The position numbers and the translations under genes were made by a program. A stretch of DNA of 40,714 nucleotides. It comes from Brevundimonas halotolerans (GTDB lineage: Bacteria; Pseudomonadota; Alphaproteobacteria; Caulobacterales; Caulobacteraceae). The DNA is taken from contig NZ_QTTA01000008.1 of assembly GCF_003730275.1 (NCBI RefSeq), positions 1 through 40,714 of the forward strand. Direction: 5' to 3'. The notes beneath the pieces are model-generated. The model had not been told where the DNA came from. It made no database searches and was given only the letters and a program-made list of their open reading frames with translations. Of the stretch, positions 27,165 through 34,825 are shown piece after piece (within the stretch, counting starts at the first letter, position 1; each line of letters opens with the position of its first letter).

Positions 27165-27652
27165 TCCGCCGTCTGTTGCCCCACCCGGCGCTCAGCGTCC
27201 TGCTGGTGATCGTCTGGATGTTGCTGGTGAACGAGCTTGGGTTTGGCGCCCTGTTCCTCGCGCTGGTGTTCGGTGTCGTGGTGCCGCTGGTCACCAGCCG
27301 CTTCTGGCCGGAACGGCCGAAGGTTCGCTTCGGCCGCGATGCCCTGGCCTATCTGCTGATCGTCATCTTCGACGTCATCGTCGCCAATTTCGAGATCGCT
27401 TGGATCATCCTGACGCGCCGCAACCGCGACCTGCGCTCTTGCTGGCTGGTGATCCCGACCGAGCTGCGCTCGGCCGAGGCCATCACCGTTCTGGCGGGCA
27501 CCATCAGCCTGACGCCCGGGACGGTCAGCAGTGACATCTCGTCCGATGGCCGGGCCCTGCTGGTGCATGCGCTGGACGTGGCCGATCCGGCCGCCGAGGT
27601 CGCGCGCATCAAGCAACGCTATGAGACCCGTCTGATGAAGGTGTTCCGATGA
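27161..27652 (+). CDS. mrpE: Mrp antiporter subunit E
   Basis: 163 residues with two or three N-terminal membrane helices (about 12-48) and then a cytoplasmic part containing SCWLVIPTELRSAEAITVLAGTISLTPGTVSSDI, the MrpE hallmark. MrpE has no complex I counterpart. It overlaps mrpD and mrpF by ATGA at both ends. Confidence 0.95.
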   Translation: MIRRLLPHPALSVLLVIVWMLLVNELGFGALFLALVFGVVVPLVTSRFWPERPKVRFGRDALAYLLIVIFDVIVANFEIAWIILTRRNRDLRSCWLVIPTELRSAEAITVLAGTISLTPGTVSSDISSDGRALLVHALDVADPAAEVARIKQRYETRLMKVFR

Positions 27653-27930
27653 CCGGTTCGATCCTGCCCTGGGCCCTGGGGTTCGCCCTCGCCTGCGTCA
27701 GCCTGGCGATGCTGCTCAGCCTTTTCCGGCTGCTGCGCGGGCCGACGCTGGGCGACCGCATCCTGTCGGTCGACACCCTGACCATCAATGTCATCGCCCT
27801 GATCGTGGTGTTCGGCGTGGCCGAGGCGACCCAGACCTATTTCGAGGCCGCCCTGCTGCTGGCCATGGTCGCCTTCGTCGGCACGGTCGCCTACTGCAAA
27901 TTCCTGCTGCGGGGGGACATCGTCGAATGA
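27649..27930 (+). CDS. mrpF: Mrp antiporter subunit F
   Basis: 93 residues with three membrane helices. LLRGPTLGDRILSVDTLTINVIALIVVFG is the MrpF signature; the Asp residues after the first helix (GDRILSVD) are conserved and needed for transport in studied systems. It overlaps mrpE and mrpG by 4 bp. Confidence 0.95.
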   Translation: MTGSILPWALGFALACVSLAMLLSLFRLLRGPTLGDRILSVDTLTINVIALIVVFGVAEATQTYFEAALLLAMVAFVGTVAYCKFLLRGDIVE

Positions 27931-28328
27931 ATCCGGTCGCGGAAATCGCCATCGCCATCCTGCTGGTCATGGGCGGGATCTTCATTCTGGTCGGGTCGTG
28001 GGGTCTGGCGCGGCTGCCGTCTTTGATGACCCGGCTGCACGGACCGACCAAGGCCAGTACGCTGGGCGTCGGCGCCTGCCTGATCGCCTCGATGATCTAT
28101 TTCCCGGCGTCGGGCCAGCCCTGGTCGGCGCATGAGATGCTGATCACCATCTTCCTGCTGCTGACCGCCCCGATCTCGGCCAATATGATCGCCAAGGCCC
28201 ATCTGCATCGTCAGGGGCATTCCATCGACCCCAACCCCGCGGACGGCATTCCGGAGGGGCTGCCCGCCCCGCCGACGGGGGACGACTGGGCGACCTTCCG
28301 CGGCGCCGAGTCCTCACGCGACGACTAG
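27927..28328 (+). CDS. mrpG: Mrp antiporter subunit G
   Basis: 133 residues with three membrane helices. GLARLPSLMTRLHGPTKASTLGVGACLIAS is the MrpG signature, followed by LLTAPISANMIAKAHLHR and a hydrophilic tail of about 40 residues. It closes the A-G operon; no terminator is seen in the 45 bp before selO, so read-through into selO is possible. Confidence 0.95.
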   Translation: MNPVAEIAIAILLVMGGIFILVGSWGLARLPSLMTRLHGPTKASTLGVGACLIASMIYFPASGQPWSAHEMLITIFLLLTAPISANMIAKAHLHRQGHSIDPNPADGIPEGLPAPPTGDDWATFRGAESSRDD

Positions 28329-28373
28329 ACATTCACCATTGCAGGCGCGCCCCCGAGTGCGCATCTGTCGCCG

Positions 28374-29783
28374 ATGCCGACGTCCCCCACCTACCGCCCC
28401 GAACCCCGCTTCTTCGATCTCGGGGAGGACTATGGCGACGCCGTCCTGCCCGCCGATTTTCCCGAGACCCGGCTGAGGGTCCGCAATGACCGGGCGGCCG
28501 CGACGGTCGGGCTGGACACACTGACCGACGCCGAATGGATCGCCCATTTCGGCCGCTTCGAGCCGCTGCCGGGACAGCCCGGGCCCGTGGCGATGCGCTA
28601 TCACGGGCACCAGTTCCGGACCTACAATCCGGACCTCGGCGACGGTCGGGGGTTTCTGGCGGCGCAGCTTCGCGACGACCAGGGACGGCTGCTTGATCTT
28701 GGCACGAAAGGTTCCGGCCAGACGCCTTGGTCTCGGGGGGCGGACGGACGGTTGACGCTGAAGGGCGGGGTGCGCGAGGTGCTGGCGGCGGCCATGCTGG
28801 AGGCCCAGGGCGTGCCGACCAGCCGTGCCCTGTCGCTGATCGAGACCGGCGAGGCGCTGGAGCGGGGCGATGAGCCGTCGCCGACCCGTTCAGCGGTGCT
28901 GGTACGGCTGTCGCACAGCCACGTCCGGTTCGGCACCTTCCAGCGGACGGCGTATCTTGAGCGGCCTGACCTCACGGCGGCCCTGGCCGAGCATGCGCGG
29001 GCGCTCTACCACCCGTCGGTCGCAGTGGGAGATGTGCCCGGGCTGATGGCGGCGATTGTCGCGGCCTCGGCCCGGCTGACGGCCCGCTGGGTGGCGGCGG
29101 GCTTTGTCCACGGGGTGCTGAACACCGACAACCTGAATGTGACGGGCGAGAGCTTCGACTATGGCCCCTGGCGCTTCCTGCCCCACTATGAGCCCGGCTT
29201 TACCGCCGCCTATTTCGACCAGTTCGGCCTCTATGCCTTTGCCCGCCAGCCCGAGGCCGTGTTCTGGGCCCTGACGCAGCTGGGCGGAGCGTTGAAGCCG
29301 ATCGCCGACGTCGGCGCCCTCACCGAAGCCCTGAACGGCTTCGGGCCCCGCTATATCACCGAACTGCGCGCGGCGTTTCTGGAGCGGCTGGGGGTGAGAT
29401 CGCTGGGTGAGGCGGCGGATCAGAGGCTGGTCGACACCACCCTGGCCCTTCTGCGGGAAAGCGGCGAGGCGCTGCGTTGGGAGCCCCTGTTCCACGACTG
29501 GTTCGGCGGCTTCTCCTCGTCCGAGCGGGCGCTTCGGGGGCCGCGGGCGCGGCTCTATCAGGGTGAGACCTTCGACGCCTTCCGCTTTGCCCTGTTCGAG
29601 CATGAACCGGACCGGCCCGAGCGGCTGGAGCATCCCGTCTTTGCGGGGGTGGAGCCCGAAGAAATGCTGATCGACGAGGTCGAGACTATCTGGGCCGCGA
29701 TTGACCGCGCCGACGACTGGGCCCCCTTCCACGCCAAGCTGGAACGGCTGGCGGCAGTGCGGGACGCGCGCCAACAGGTTTAA
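28374..29783 (+). CDS. selO: Protein adenylyltransferase SelO (YdiU family)
   Basis: 469 residues. SelO is a pseudokinase that flips ATP and transfers AMP to Ser/Thr/Tyr of target proteins in redox stress responses. Visible are MRYHGHQFRTYNPDLGDGR, LDLGTKGSGQTPWSRGADG with Lys112, Glu135 in GGVREVL, the catalytic-loop HGVLNTDN (246-253) and the metal-binding Asp262 in DYGP. The family's terminal selenocysteine is absent, as in most bacterial members. There is no clear ribosome site before the ATG; leaderless or coupled translation is possible. Confidence 0.93.
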   Translation: MPTSPTYRPEPRFFDLGEDYGDAVLPADFPETRLRVRNDRAAATVGLDTLTDAEWIAHFGRFEPLPGQPGPVAMRYHGHQFRTYNPDLGDGRGFLAAQLRDDQGRLLDLGTKGSGQTPWSRGADGRLTLKGGVREVLAAAMLEAQGVPTSRALSLIETGEALERGDEPSPTRSAVLVRLSHSHVRFGTFQRTAYLERPDLTAALAEHARALYHPSVAVGDVPGLMAAIVAASARLTARWVAAGFVHGVLNTDNLNVTGESFDYGPWRFLPHYEPGFTAAYFDQFGLYAFARQPEAVFWALTQLGGALKPIADVGALTEALNGFGPRYITELRAAFLERLGVRSLGEAADQRLVDTTLALLRESGEALRWEPLFHDWFGGFSSSERALRGPRARLYQGETFDAFRFALFEHEPDRPERLEHPVFAGVEPEEMLIDEVETIWAAIDRADDWAPFHAKLERLAAVRDARQQV

Positions 29784-29813
29784 CGGGCCATAAAGCCTGC
29801 CGGGGTTACACAT

Positions 29814-29842
29814 CCGTATGGATACGGCCACGCTTTGGCCGT
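29814..29842 (+). other. Overlapping hairpins in the leader before the DoxX gene
   Basis: CCGTA-TGGA-TACGG (about 29814-29827) overlaps ACGGCCA-CGCTT-TGGCCGT (29824-29842), so the two stems cannot both form. The site lies just after selO and about 125 bp before the likely DoxX start. No T-run follows, so a simple terminator is doubtful. Confidence 0.35.
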
Positions 29843-29967
29843 GGACCCGGCGCAGAAGGCGATCACGGATGGTTACGCTCACGCTTCGTACCCTTGCGGG
29901 ACAGGCTCGCCGTTCCGACATCGCCACTGTTACCAATAAAACGAAGCCCCTCCCCGGGTCCCACACC

Positions 29968-30399
29968 GTGCACTCCCAGACCCATCCCACCGCCCGCGCG
30001 CGCCTTAACGCCAGCTATCTGAACCTGACCCTGTGGACGCTGCAGGGCTGGGTGGCGATGTTCTTCATCGCTGCGGGCTATGCCAAGCTGACCGAGCCGG
30101 TCTCGACCCTGACCGCCCTGATGGGCTGGCCGCAACATGTGCCGGTCGATCTGGTGCGCGGCGTCGGCCTGGCCGAGATCGTGCTGGCCGTCATGCTGCT
30201 CACACCCCTGATCAGCTGGAAGATCGGCCGTCCGCTGCTGATCGTGGCGGCCGCCGGCCTGCTGGTGTTGCAGACCGTCATGCTGGGCGTGCATGCGGTG
30301 AGCGGCGACATCGGCCATTCGGTCGTCAATCTGGCGCTGCTGGCGGTGACCGCCCCGGTGCTGTGGTTCCGCCTGCGCGAGGCCTGCCTGCGCCGCTAA
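29968..30399 (+). CDS. DoxX-family membrane protein
   Basis: 143 residues from a GTG at 29968; the open frame starts at 29818, but its first 50 codons (Arg/Thr-rich) overlap hairpins and look untranslated. Four membrane helices are expected, with [17 protein letters not shown] at the first and [16 protein letters not shown] at the second, the DoxX-like pattern. DoxX proteins are linked to redox or quinone-related membrane functions, but this branch has no defined role. The start is uncertain. Its TAA overlaps the stop of the minus-strand DUF2256 gene. Confidence 0.72.
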   Translation: MHSQTHPTARARLNASYLNLTLWTLQGWVAMFFIAAGYAKLTEPVSTLTALMGWPQHVPVDLVRGVGLAEIVLAVMLLTPLISWKIGRPLLIVAAAGLLVLQTVMLGVHAVSGDIGHSVVNLALLAVTAPVLWFRLREACLRR

Positions 30400-30557
30400 C
30401 CACCCTTCGCCCGGCAATTGTTCGAGCAGTATTTCACCTGATCCCAGTCGCGCGCCCACTTGCGGCGCCAACTGAAGGGCCGTGCACAGGCGGGGCAGAT
30501 CTTTTGCGGAAGGTCGCCTTTCGCCGTGCCCCGGTCGTTGACATGACGTCGCGTCAT
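30396..30557 (-). CDS. DUF2256 small zinc-ribbon protein
   Basis: 53 residues, starting [19 protein letters not shown] and carrying four cysteines as CPAC (21-24) and CSNNC (44-48), with the family core [19 protein letters not shown]. This is the DUF2256 pattern, a small probable zinc-binding protein often encoded near photolyase or cryptochrome-like genes; none is seen here. AAGGGAAG lies about 8 nt upstream of the ATG. It is convergent with and overlaps the DoxX gene by 3 bp, and is divergent from the MerR gene. The gene is small enough to be missed by routine calling. Confidence 0.85.
   Translation of the reverse strand: MTRRHVNDRGTAKGDLPQKICPACARPFSWRRKWARDWDQVKYCSNNCRAKGG
30544..30556. 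promoter_or_regulatory. 13-bp palindrome TGACG-TCG-CGTCA before the MerR gene
   Basis: The third copy of the TGACG-N3-CGTCA site, extending to ATGACG-TCG-CGTCAT (30543-30557). It covers the first codons of the DUF2256 gene and lies 45 bp before the MerR start. A perfect TTGACA (30538-30543) adjoins it and could be a -35 box for the MerR gene, though no good -10 follows at normal spacing. Confidence 0.5.
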
Positions 30558-30570
30558 CAAAAAAGCTTCC

Positions 30571-30588
30571 CTTTACGTGCGCGTCAAG
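30571..30588. promoter_or_regulatory. LiuR-like MerR operator candidate
   Basis: CTTTACG-TGCG-CGTCAAG is an imperfect dyad (arms TTTACG and TTGACG, 4-bp spacer). It resembles the TTTACG-N4-CGTAAA type operators described for LiuR, a MerR-family regulator of acyl-CoA breakdown. It lies 14 bp before the MerR start and would suit autoregulation. Confidence 0.45.
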
Positions 30589-30601
30589 TTATGACGGACG
30601 C

Positions 30602-31123
30602 ATGGCCAGTGCTGACGATCATCGCACCTATTCCATCCGCCAGCTGTGCCGCGAATTCGGGGCGACGGCGCGGGCCCTGCGCTTCTATGAAGACAAGGGC
30701 CTGCTGACCCCCGCGCGCAAGGGCCAGACCCGCGTCTATTCGGCGCGCGACCGGGCGCGGTTGAAGCTGATCCTGCGGGGACGCCGCATCGGCTTCTCGC
30801 TGCAGGAGATCCAGGAGATGCTGGATCTGTACGACCACAATGATCACAACGTCCACCAGATGGCCGTGGCCCTGCGCCGCCATCGGGCCCAGATCGAGGC
30901 GCTGAAGCTTCAGCGACAGGATCTGGACGACGCCATCGCCACGGCGGAAGAAGCCTGTCGCGTCATGGAGCAGCGGCTGGGTCAGCACCGGCCGGACCTG
31001 CTGCCCGGTGCCGAAGAGTATGCCGACCTGCTGAAGGCGCGGCTCAATCCGGATCATGGGCATGCGCCGCCGGTGCACGTCCTGCATTCCCCCCTGTCCC
31101 ATTCCCAGAAGTCGAGAGTCTGA
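30602..31123 (+). CDS. MerR-family regulator, LiuR-like
   Basis: 173 residues. The N-terminal winged helix shows YSIRQLCREFGATARALRFYEDKGLL (9-34), then RVYSARDRARLKLILRGRRIGFSLQEIQEMLDLYD, and a coiled dimer helix to about residue 120. There is no metal-binding Cys pattern of the CueR/ZntR type, so an acyl-CoA or small organic ligand is likelier. LiuR proteins control leucine and odd-chain acid breakdown and are encoded next to acyl-CoA dehydrogenases, as here: the next gene starts 3 bp after the stop. A His-rich tail (DHGHAPPVHVLHSPLSH) is odd. Two palindromes precede the gene. Confidence 0.85.
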   Translation: MASADDHRTYSIRQLCREFGATARALRFYEDKGLLTPARKGQTRVYSARDRARLKLILRGRRIGFSLQEIQEMLDLYDHNDHNVHQMAVALRRHRAQIEALKLQRQDLDDAIATAEEACRVMEQRLGQHRPDLLPGAEEYADLLKARLNPDHGHAPPVHVLHSPLSHSQKSRV

Positions 31124-31126
31124 CCC

Positions 31127-32911
31127 ATGGCCTACAAGGCACCTGTCCGCGACCTGACCTTTATTCTGAACGAAGTGCTGGAGATCGACCGCTATTCCAA
31201 CCAGCCCGGCTTTGCCGAGGTCAGCTCGGATCTGGTGCAGCAGATTCTGGAAGAGGGCGCCAAATTCGCCGAGGAAGTCATCGCTCCGCTGAACAAGGTG
31301 GGCGATCAGGAAGGCTGCAAATGGGACAACGGCAAGGTCACCGGCCCGACCGGCTGGAAAGAGGCCTATCAGCAGATGGTCGAGGCCGGCTGGCCCGGTC
31401 TCAGCTCCGACCCCGCGCACGGCGGTCAGGGCATGCCGGCCATCGTTGGCATGGCGTTCGGCCAGTTCACGGCCGCGGCCTCGCCGGCCTTCTCCATGTA
31501 TCCGGGCCTGACCCACGGCTGTTACGAGGCGCTGCACGCCAATGCCTCGGATGAGCTGAAGGCAATCTATTGTCCCAAGCTGGCGACCGGCGAATGGGGC
31601 GGCACCATGAACCTGACCGAGCCCCAGTGCGGCACGGATCTGGGCCTGATCCGCACCAAGGCGGTGCCGAACGGCGACGGCAGCTACAACATCACCGGCC
31701 AGAAGATCTGGATCTCGTCGGGCGAGCACGACTTTACCGACAACATCATCCATCTGGTGCTGGCCCGTATCGAGGGCGCCCCGGCGGGCATCAAGGGCAT
31801 CAGCCTGTTCGTCGTGCCCAAGGTGTTCGTCAACGAAGACGGCTCGCTGGGTGACCGCAACGAGGGCGCCCAGTGCGCGGGCCTCGAGCACAAGATGGGC
31901 ATTCACGGCAATGCCACCTGCGTCATGTCGTATGAGAATGCGAAGGGCTGGCTGGTCGGGACCGAGAACAAGGGCATGGCGGCCATGTTCGTCATGATGA
32001 ACGAGGCGCGTCTGGGCACCGGCCTGCAGGGCCATTCGATCGGCACCGCCGCCTATCAGGCCGCCGTCGAGTTCGCCAGGGACCGCCTGCAGGGCCGCTC
32101 CTTGACTGGGCCCAAGAACGCCGACGGCCCGGCCGATCCGATCATCGTCCACCCCGATGTGCGGCGCATGCTGCTGGAGTCCAAAGCCTATGTCGAAGGC
32201 GGCCAGGCCTTCATCCTGTGGACCGCGCTGCAGGCCGACCTGCAGAAGTCGGATGATGAGGCGACGGCGCAAAAAGCCCGCGACTACATGGGCCTGATCA
32301 CCCCGGTGGTGAAGGCCTTCCTGACCGACCGCGGCTTCCACGTGGCCTCGCTGGCCATGCAGGTCCACGGCGGCTCGGGCTATACCGAACACTTCCCCGC
32401 CAGCCAGTATCTGCGCGATGCGCGCATTACCCTGATCTATGAGGGCACCAACGGCGTCCAGGCGCTGGATCTGGTCGGACGCAAACTGCCGGCCAACGGC
32501 GGCCGGGCCATCATGAGCTGGTTCGCCGACATCGACGCCTTCGTCTCGGACAATAGCGGCAATGAGGCTATCAAGCCCTTCATCGACGGCCTGTCGGACT
32601 CCAAGAAGAAGCTGCAGGAGGCCACCATGTGGCTGATGCAGAACGGCATGCAGAACCCGGACAATGCCGGTGCGGCCTCGACCGACTATCTGCACATCTT
32701 CGGCCTGACGGCCATGGCCTATGTCTGGGCGCAGATGGCGATCGCCGCGCAAAAGGCCATCGATGGTGGCTCGGAGGATCCCTTCTATGTCACCAAGCTG
32801 CAGACCGGCCGTTATTTCGTCGAGCGCATCCTGCCGGACGCCGGTTCGCACCTGGCCAAGCTGAAGACGGGCGCCGACGTGCTGATGGCCATGCCGGCGG
32901 AGGCGTTCTGA
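31127..32911 (+). CDS. Acyl-CoA dehydrogenase with extended C-terminal domain (FadE5-like)
   Basis: 594 residues, about 200 longer than ordinary acyl-CoA dehydrogenases; the added C-terminal part matches the acetyl-CoA dehydrogenase C-terminal-like domain found in FadE5-type enzymes. Features are MNLTEPQCGTDLGLIRTKA, GQKIWISSGEHDFTDNIIHLVLAR and the catalytic Glu439 in LIYEGTNGVQALDLVGRKL. It begins the fatty-acid oxidation cycle, probably on medium or long chains. It follows the MerR regulator by 3 bp, most likely in one transcript. A palindromic repeat separates it from the next dehydrogenase. Confidence 0.93.
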   Translation: MAYKAPVRDLTFILNEVLEIDRYSNQPGFAEVSSDLVQQILEEGAKFAEEVIAPLNKVGDQEGCKWDNGKVTGPTGWKEAYQQMVEAGWPGLSSDPAHGGQGMPAIVGMAFGQFTAAASPAFSMYPGLTHGCYEALHANASDELKAIYCPKLATGEWGGTMNLTEPQCGTDLGLIRTKAVPNGDGSYNITGQKIWISSGEHDFTDNIIHLVLARIEGAPAGIKGISLFVVPKVFVNEDGSLGDRNEGAQCAGLEHKMGIHGNATCVMSYENAKGWLVGTENKGMAAMFVMMNEARLGTGLQGHSIGTAAYQAAVEFARDRLQGRSLTGPKNADGPADPIIVHPDVRRMLLESKAYVEGGQAFILWTALQADLQKSDDEATAQKARDYMGLITPVVKAFLTDRGFHVASLAMQVHGGSGYTEHFPASQYLRDARITLIYEGTNGVQALDLVGRKLPANGGRAIMSWFADIDAFVSDNSGNEAIKPFIDGLSDSKKKLQEATMWLMQNGMQNPDNAGAASTDYLHIFGLTAMAYVWAQMAIAAQKAIDGGSEDPFYVTKLQTGRYFVERILPDAGSHLAKLKTGADVLMAMPAEAF

Positions 32912-32917
32912 TCCATA

Positions 32918-33042
32918 GTCTCCCTCCCCTTCATGGGGAGGGATGCCCGGCATTGATGCCGGGCAGGGTGGGGCTGAGCGCCACACCCCCATTCCCCACC
33001 CGGTCGCTTCGCGACCACCCTCCCCATCAAGGGGAGGGAGAC
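32918..33042. repeat. 125-bp nested palindromic intergenic element
   Basis: The two ends are inverted copies (GTCTCCCTCCCCTTC.. and ..AAGGGGAGGGAGAC, one mismatch over about 25 bp). Each end is itself a hairpin around CTCCCCTTCATGGGGAG. Inside lie GCCCGGCATTGATGCCGGGC and GGTCGCTTCGCGACC, so the whole would fold as a multi-stem structure. It fills nearly all the gap between two dehydrogenase genes. Composite elements of this design are known as dispersed intergenic repeats in Caulobacterales. Confidence 0.8.
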
Positions 33043-33055
33043 AGGTAAGTGGCCC

Positions 33056-34222
33056 ATGACATCCCCCCTCAACGCCCCCGACCCCGATTTCATGCAGGAC
33101 GAGGAGATCACCCTCTTCTCCGACTCCGTCGGCAAGTGGATCGACGAGCATGCGCCGCCGGAGAAGGTGCAGGAGTGGATCGCCAACTCCTCGGTCCCGC
33201 GCGAGCTGTGGACCCAGGCGGGGGAGGCGGGTCTGCTGGGTCTGTCGATGCCGGAAGAAGACGGCGGCATGGGTGGCGACTATCGCCACGAGGTTGTGCT
33301 GATGCGCCAGCTGGGCTGGAAGGGCGCGGACCATTTCGGCATCTCGCTGCACAACGCCATCGTCGCCCCCTACATCTGGCACTATGGCACCGACGAGCAA
33401 AAGGCCCGCTGGCTGCCCAAGTTGCAGTCCGGTGAGTTGGTCGGCGCCATCGCCATGACCGAGCCGGGCGCAGGCTCTGACCTGCAGGGGATCAAGACCA
33501 CCGCCATCAAGCAGGGCAACCAGTATGTGGTGAACGGCTCCAAGACCTTCATCACCAACGGCCAGCTGGCGAACTTCATCATCGTGGTGGCTAAGACCGA
33601 TCCGGCCGAGGGTGCCAAGGGCACCAGCCTGATCATCGTCGAGACCGACGGGGCCGAGGGCTTTGAGCGCGGCCGGAACCTCCACAAGATCGGCATGGAG
33701 GGGAACGACACCTCCGAGCTGTTCTTCAATGACGTCAAGGTTCCCGGCGAGAACATCATCGGCGGTGTCGAAGGGCAGGGCTTTGTCCAGCTGATGCAGC
33801 AGCTGCCGCAGGAGCGTCTGAACATCGCCGTCCAGGGCGTGGCCGCAGCCGAGCGCGGGTTGTCGGAGACCATCGCCTACGTCAAGGAGCGCAAGGCCTT
33901 CGGCAAGCGGGTCATCGACTTCCAGAACACCCAGTTCAAGCTGGCCGAGGTCAAGACCAAGCTGACGGTCGCCAAGGTGTTCGTCGACCACTGCATGGGC
34001 CTGCACCTCAAGGGCAAGCTGGATGCCGCGACCGCCTCCATGGCCAAATACTGGGTGACCGACATCCAGGGCGAGACCATCGACGAGATGCTGCAGCTGC
34101 ACGGCGGCTATGGCTATATGAACGAATATCCGATCGCCCAGCTGTACAAGGACGCCCGCGTCCAGCGCATCTATGGCGGGACCAACGAGATCATGAAGCT
34201 GCTGATCGCCCGGACGCTGTAG
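33056..34222 (+). CDS. Acyl-CoA dehydrogenase, long-chain type
   Basis: 388 residues. MTEPGAGSDLQGIKTTA, VVNGSKTFITNGQLANFIIVVAKTD and the C-terminal IYGGTNEIMKLLIARTL are family signatures. In that last motif Gly stands where MCAD has its catalytic Glu; Glu253 in QLPQERLNIAVQG takes over, as in long-chain and isovaleryl-type enzymes. It lies 144 bp after the FadE5-like gene and probably shares its transcript through the palindromic element. The ribosome site is not obvious (GGTAAG 9 nt upstream, or the GGGAGG end of the repeat). Confidence 0.93.
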   Translation: MTSPLNAPDPDFMQDEEITLFSDSVGKWIDEHAPPEKVQEWIANSSVPRELWTQAGEAGLLGLSMPEEDGGMGGDYRHEVVLMRQLGWKGADHFGISLHNAIVAPYIWHYGTDEQKARWLPKLQSGELVGAIAMTEPGAGSDLQGIKTTAIKQGNQYVVNGSKTFITNGQLANFIIVVAKTDPAEGAKGTSLIIVETDGAEGFERGRNLHKIGMEGNDTSELFFNDVKVPGENIIGGVEGQGFVQLMQQLPQERLNIAVQGVAAAERGLSETIAYVKERKAFGKRVIDFQNTQFKLAEVKTKLTVAKVFVDHCMGLHLKGKLDAATASMAKYWVTDIQGETIDEMLQLHGGYGYMNEYPIAQLYKDARVQRIYGGTNEIMKLLIARTL

Positions 34223-34235
34223 GGGGCGCCCCTAC
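34219..34235. terminator. Short hairpin over the dehydrogenase stop codon
   Basis: GTAGGGG-GCG-CCCCTAC has perfect 7-bp arms, and the TAG stop is part of the left arm. No T-run follows. The right arm continues into the first copy of a 13-bp direct repeat (34227-34239) whose other copy contains the ppk2 stop. Confidence 0.5.
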
Positions 34236-34239
34236 CGCG
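34227..34239. repeat. Left 13-bp direct repeat flanking the DUF433/DUF5615 pair
   Basis: CGCCCCTACCGCG, identical to 34826-34838. The two copies bracket the toxin-antitoxin pair with little to spare (599 bp from one copy to the end of the other). The right copy includes the last codons of ppk2, so that copy is probably original. Confidence 0.75.
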
Positions 34240-34267
34240 TCGTCAGAGCCCGTGGTAGATTGTTCCC

Positions 34268-34495
34268 ATGATCGACTGGCGCGACCGTATCACGATTGAG
34301 CCTGGCAAGCGGGGCGGGCGTCCCTGCGTGCGGGGCATGCGTATCGCGGCTGAAGATGTTCTGGGCTGGCTGGCCGAGGGCATGACCCATGCTCAGATTA
34401 TCGCCGACTTCCCCGAGTTGACCGAAGAAGACATCCGGGCCGTGCTCGCCTATGCCGCCGACCGTCAACGTCGGACCGCCATAGCTGCGGCGTGA
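34268..34495 (+). CDS. DUF433 family antitoxin
   Basis: 75 residues. ITIEPGKRGGRPCVRGMRIAAEDVLGWLAEGMTHAQIIADFPELTEEDIRAVLAYAA is the DUF433 (PF04255) pattern, a small winged-helix domain that acts as antitoxin to PIN-like toxins. It overlaps the next gene as GTGA, the usual arrangement in such pairs. Confidence 0.88.
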   Translation: MIDWRDRITIEPGKRGGRPCVRGMRIAAEDVLGWLAEGMTHAQIIADFPELTEEDIRAVLAYAADRQRRTAIAAA

Positions 34496-34824
34496 GGCTG
34501 CTGTTCGATCAGAACCTGAGCCATCGGCTGCCTTCAGCGCTTTTGGACATCTTCCCCGGTTCCAGCCAGGTCCGACTGGTGGGTCTTGATCAGTCTGACG
34601 ACACCATGATCTGGGAATACGCCGGCAAAGACGGGTTCTGCATCGTCACTCTGGACGCCGACTTTGCGGAACTGTCGGCGTTGAAGGGCTCTCCACCAAA
34701 GGTCGTGTGGCTTCGATGCGGCAATCGCCCGACAGCCTACGTCGAGAACCTCATCCGCAACCATGTGCTGCCGATAAGGACCATGGGCCTGGGCGATGAT
34801 ATCGATTGCCTCGAGGTCGGCTGA
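34492..34824 (+). CDS. DUF5615 PIN-like toxin
   Basis: 110 residues from a GTG overlapping the antitoxin stop. MRLLFDQNLSHRLPSAL, DQSDDTMIWEYAGKDGFCIVTLDADF and KVVWLRCGNRPTAYVENLI form the DUF5615 (PIN-like, Mut7-C-related) pattern. Acidic residues Asp6 and Asp53/Asp55 would bind metal for RNA cleavage. The frame is intact. With the DUF433 gene it makes a VapBC-like type II toxin-antitoxin pair; target RNA unknown. Confidence 0.85.
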   Translation: MRLLFDQNLSHRLPSALLDIFPGSSQVRLVGLDQSDDTMIWEYAGKDGFCIVTLDADFAELSALKGSPPKVVWLRCGNRPTAYVENLIRNHVLPIRTMGLGDDIDCLEVG

Positions 34825-34825
34825 C

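Noticed and set aside
30584..34102. A 1172-codon open frame on the minus strand across the MerR and both dehydrogenase genes
   Set aside because: It lies antisense to three well-supported genes and the palindromic element, has no family resemblance and shows the His/Gln/Gly-rich composition of a GC-rich shadow frame.
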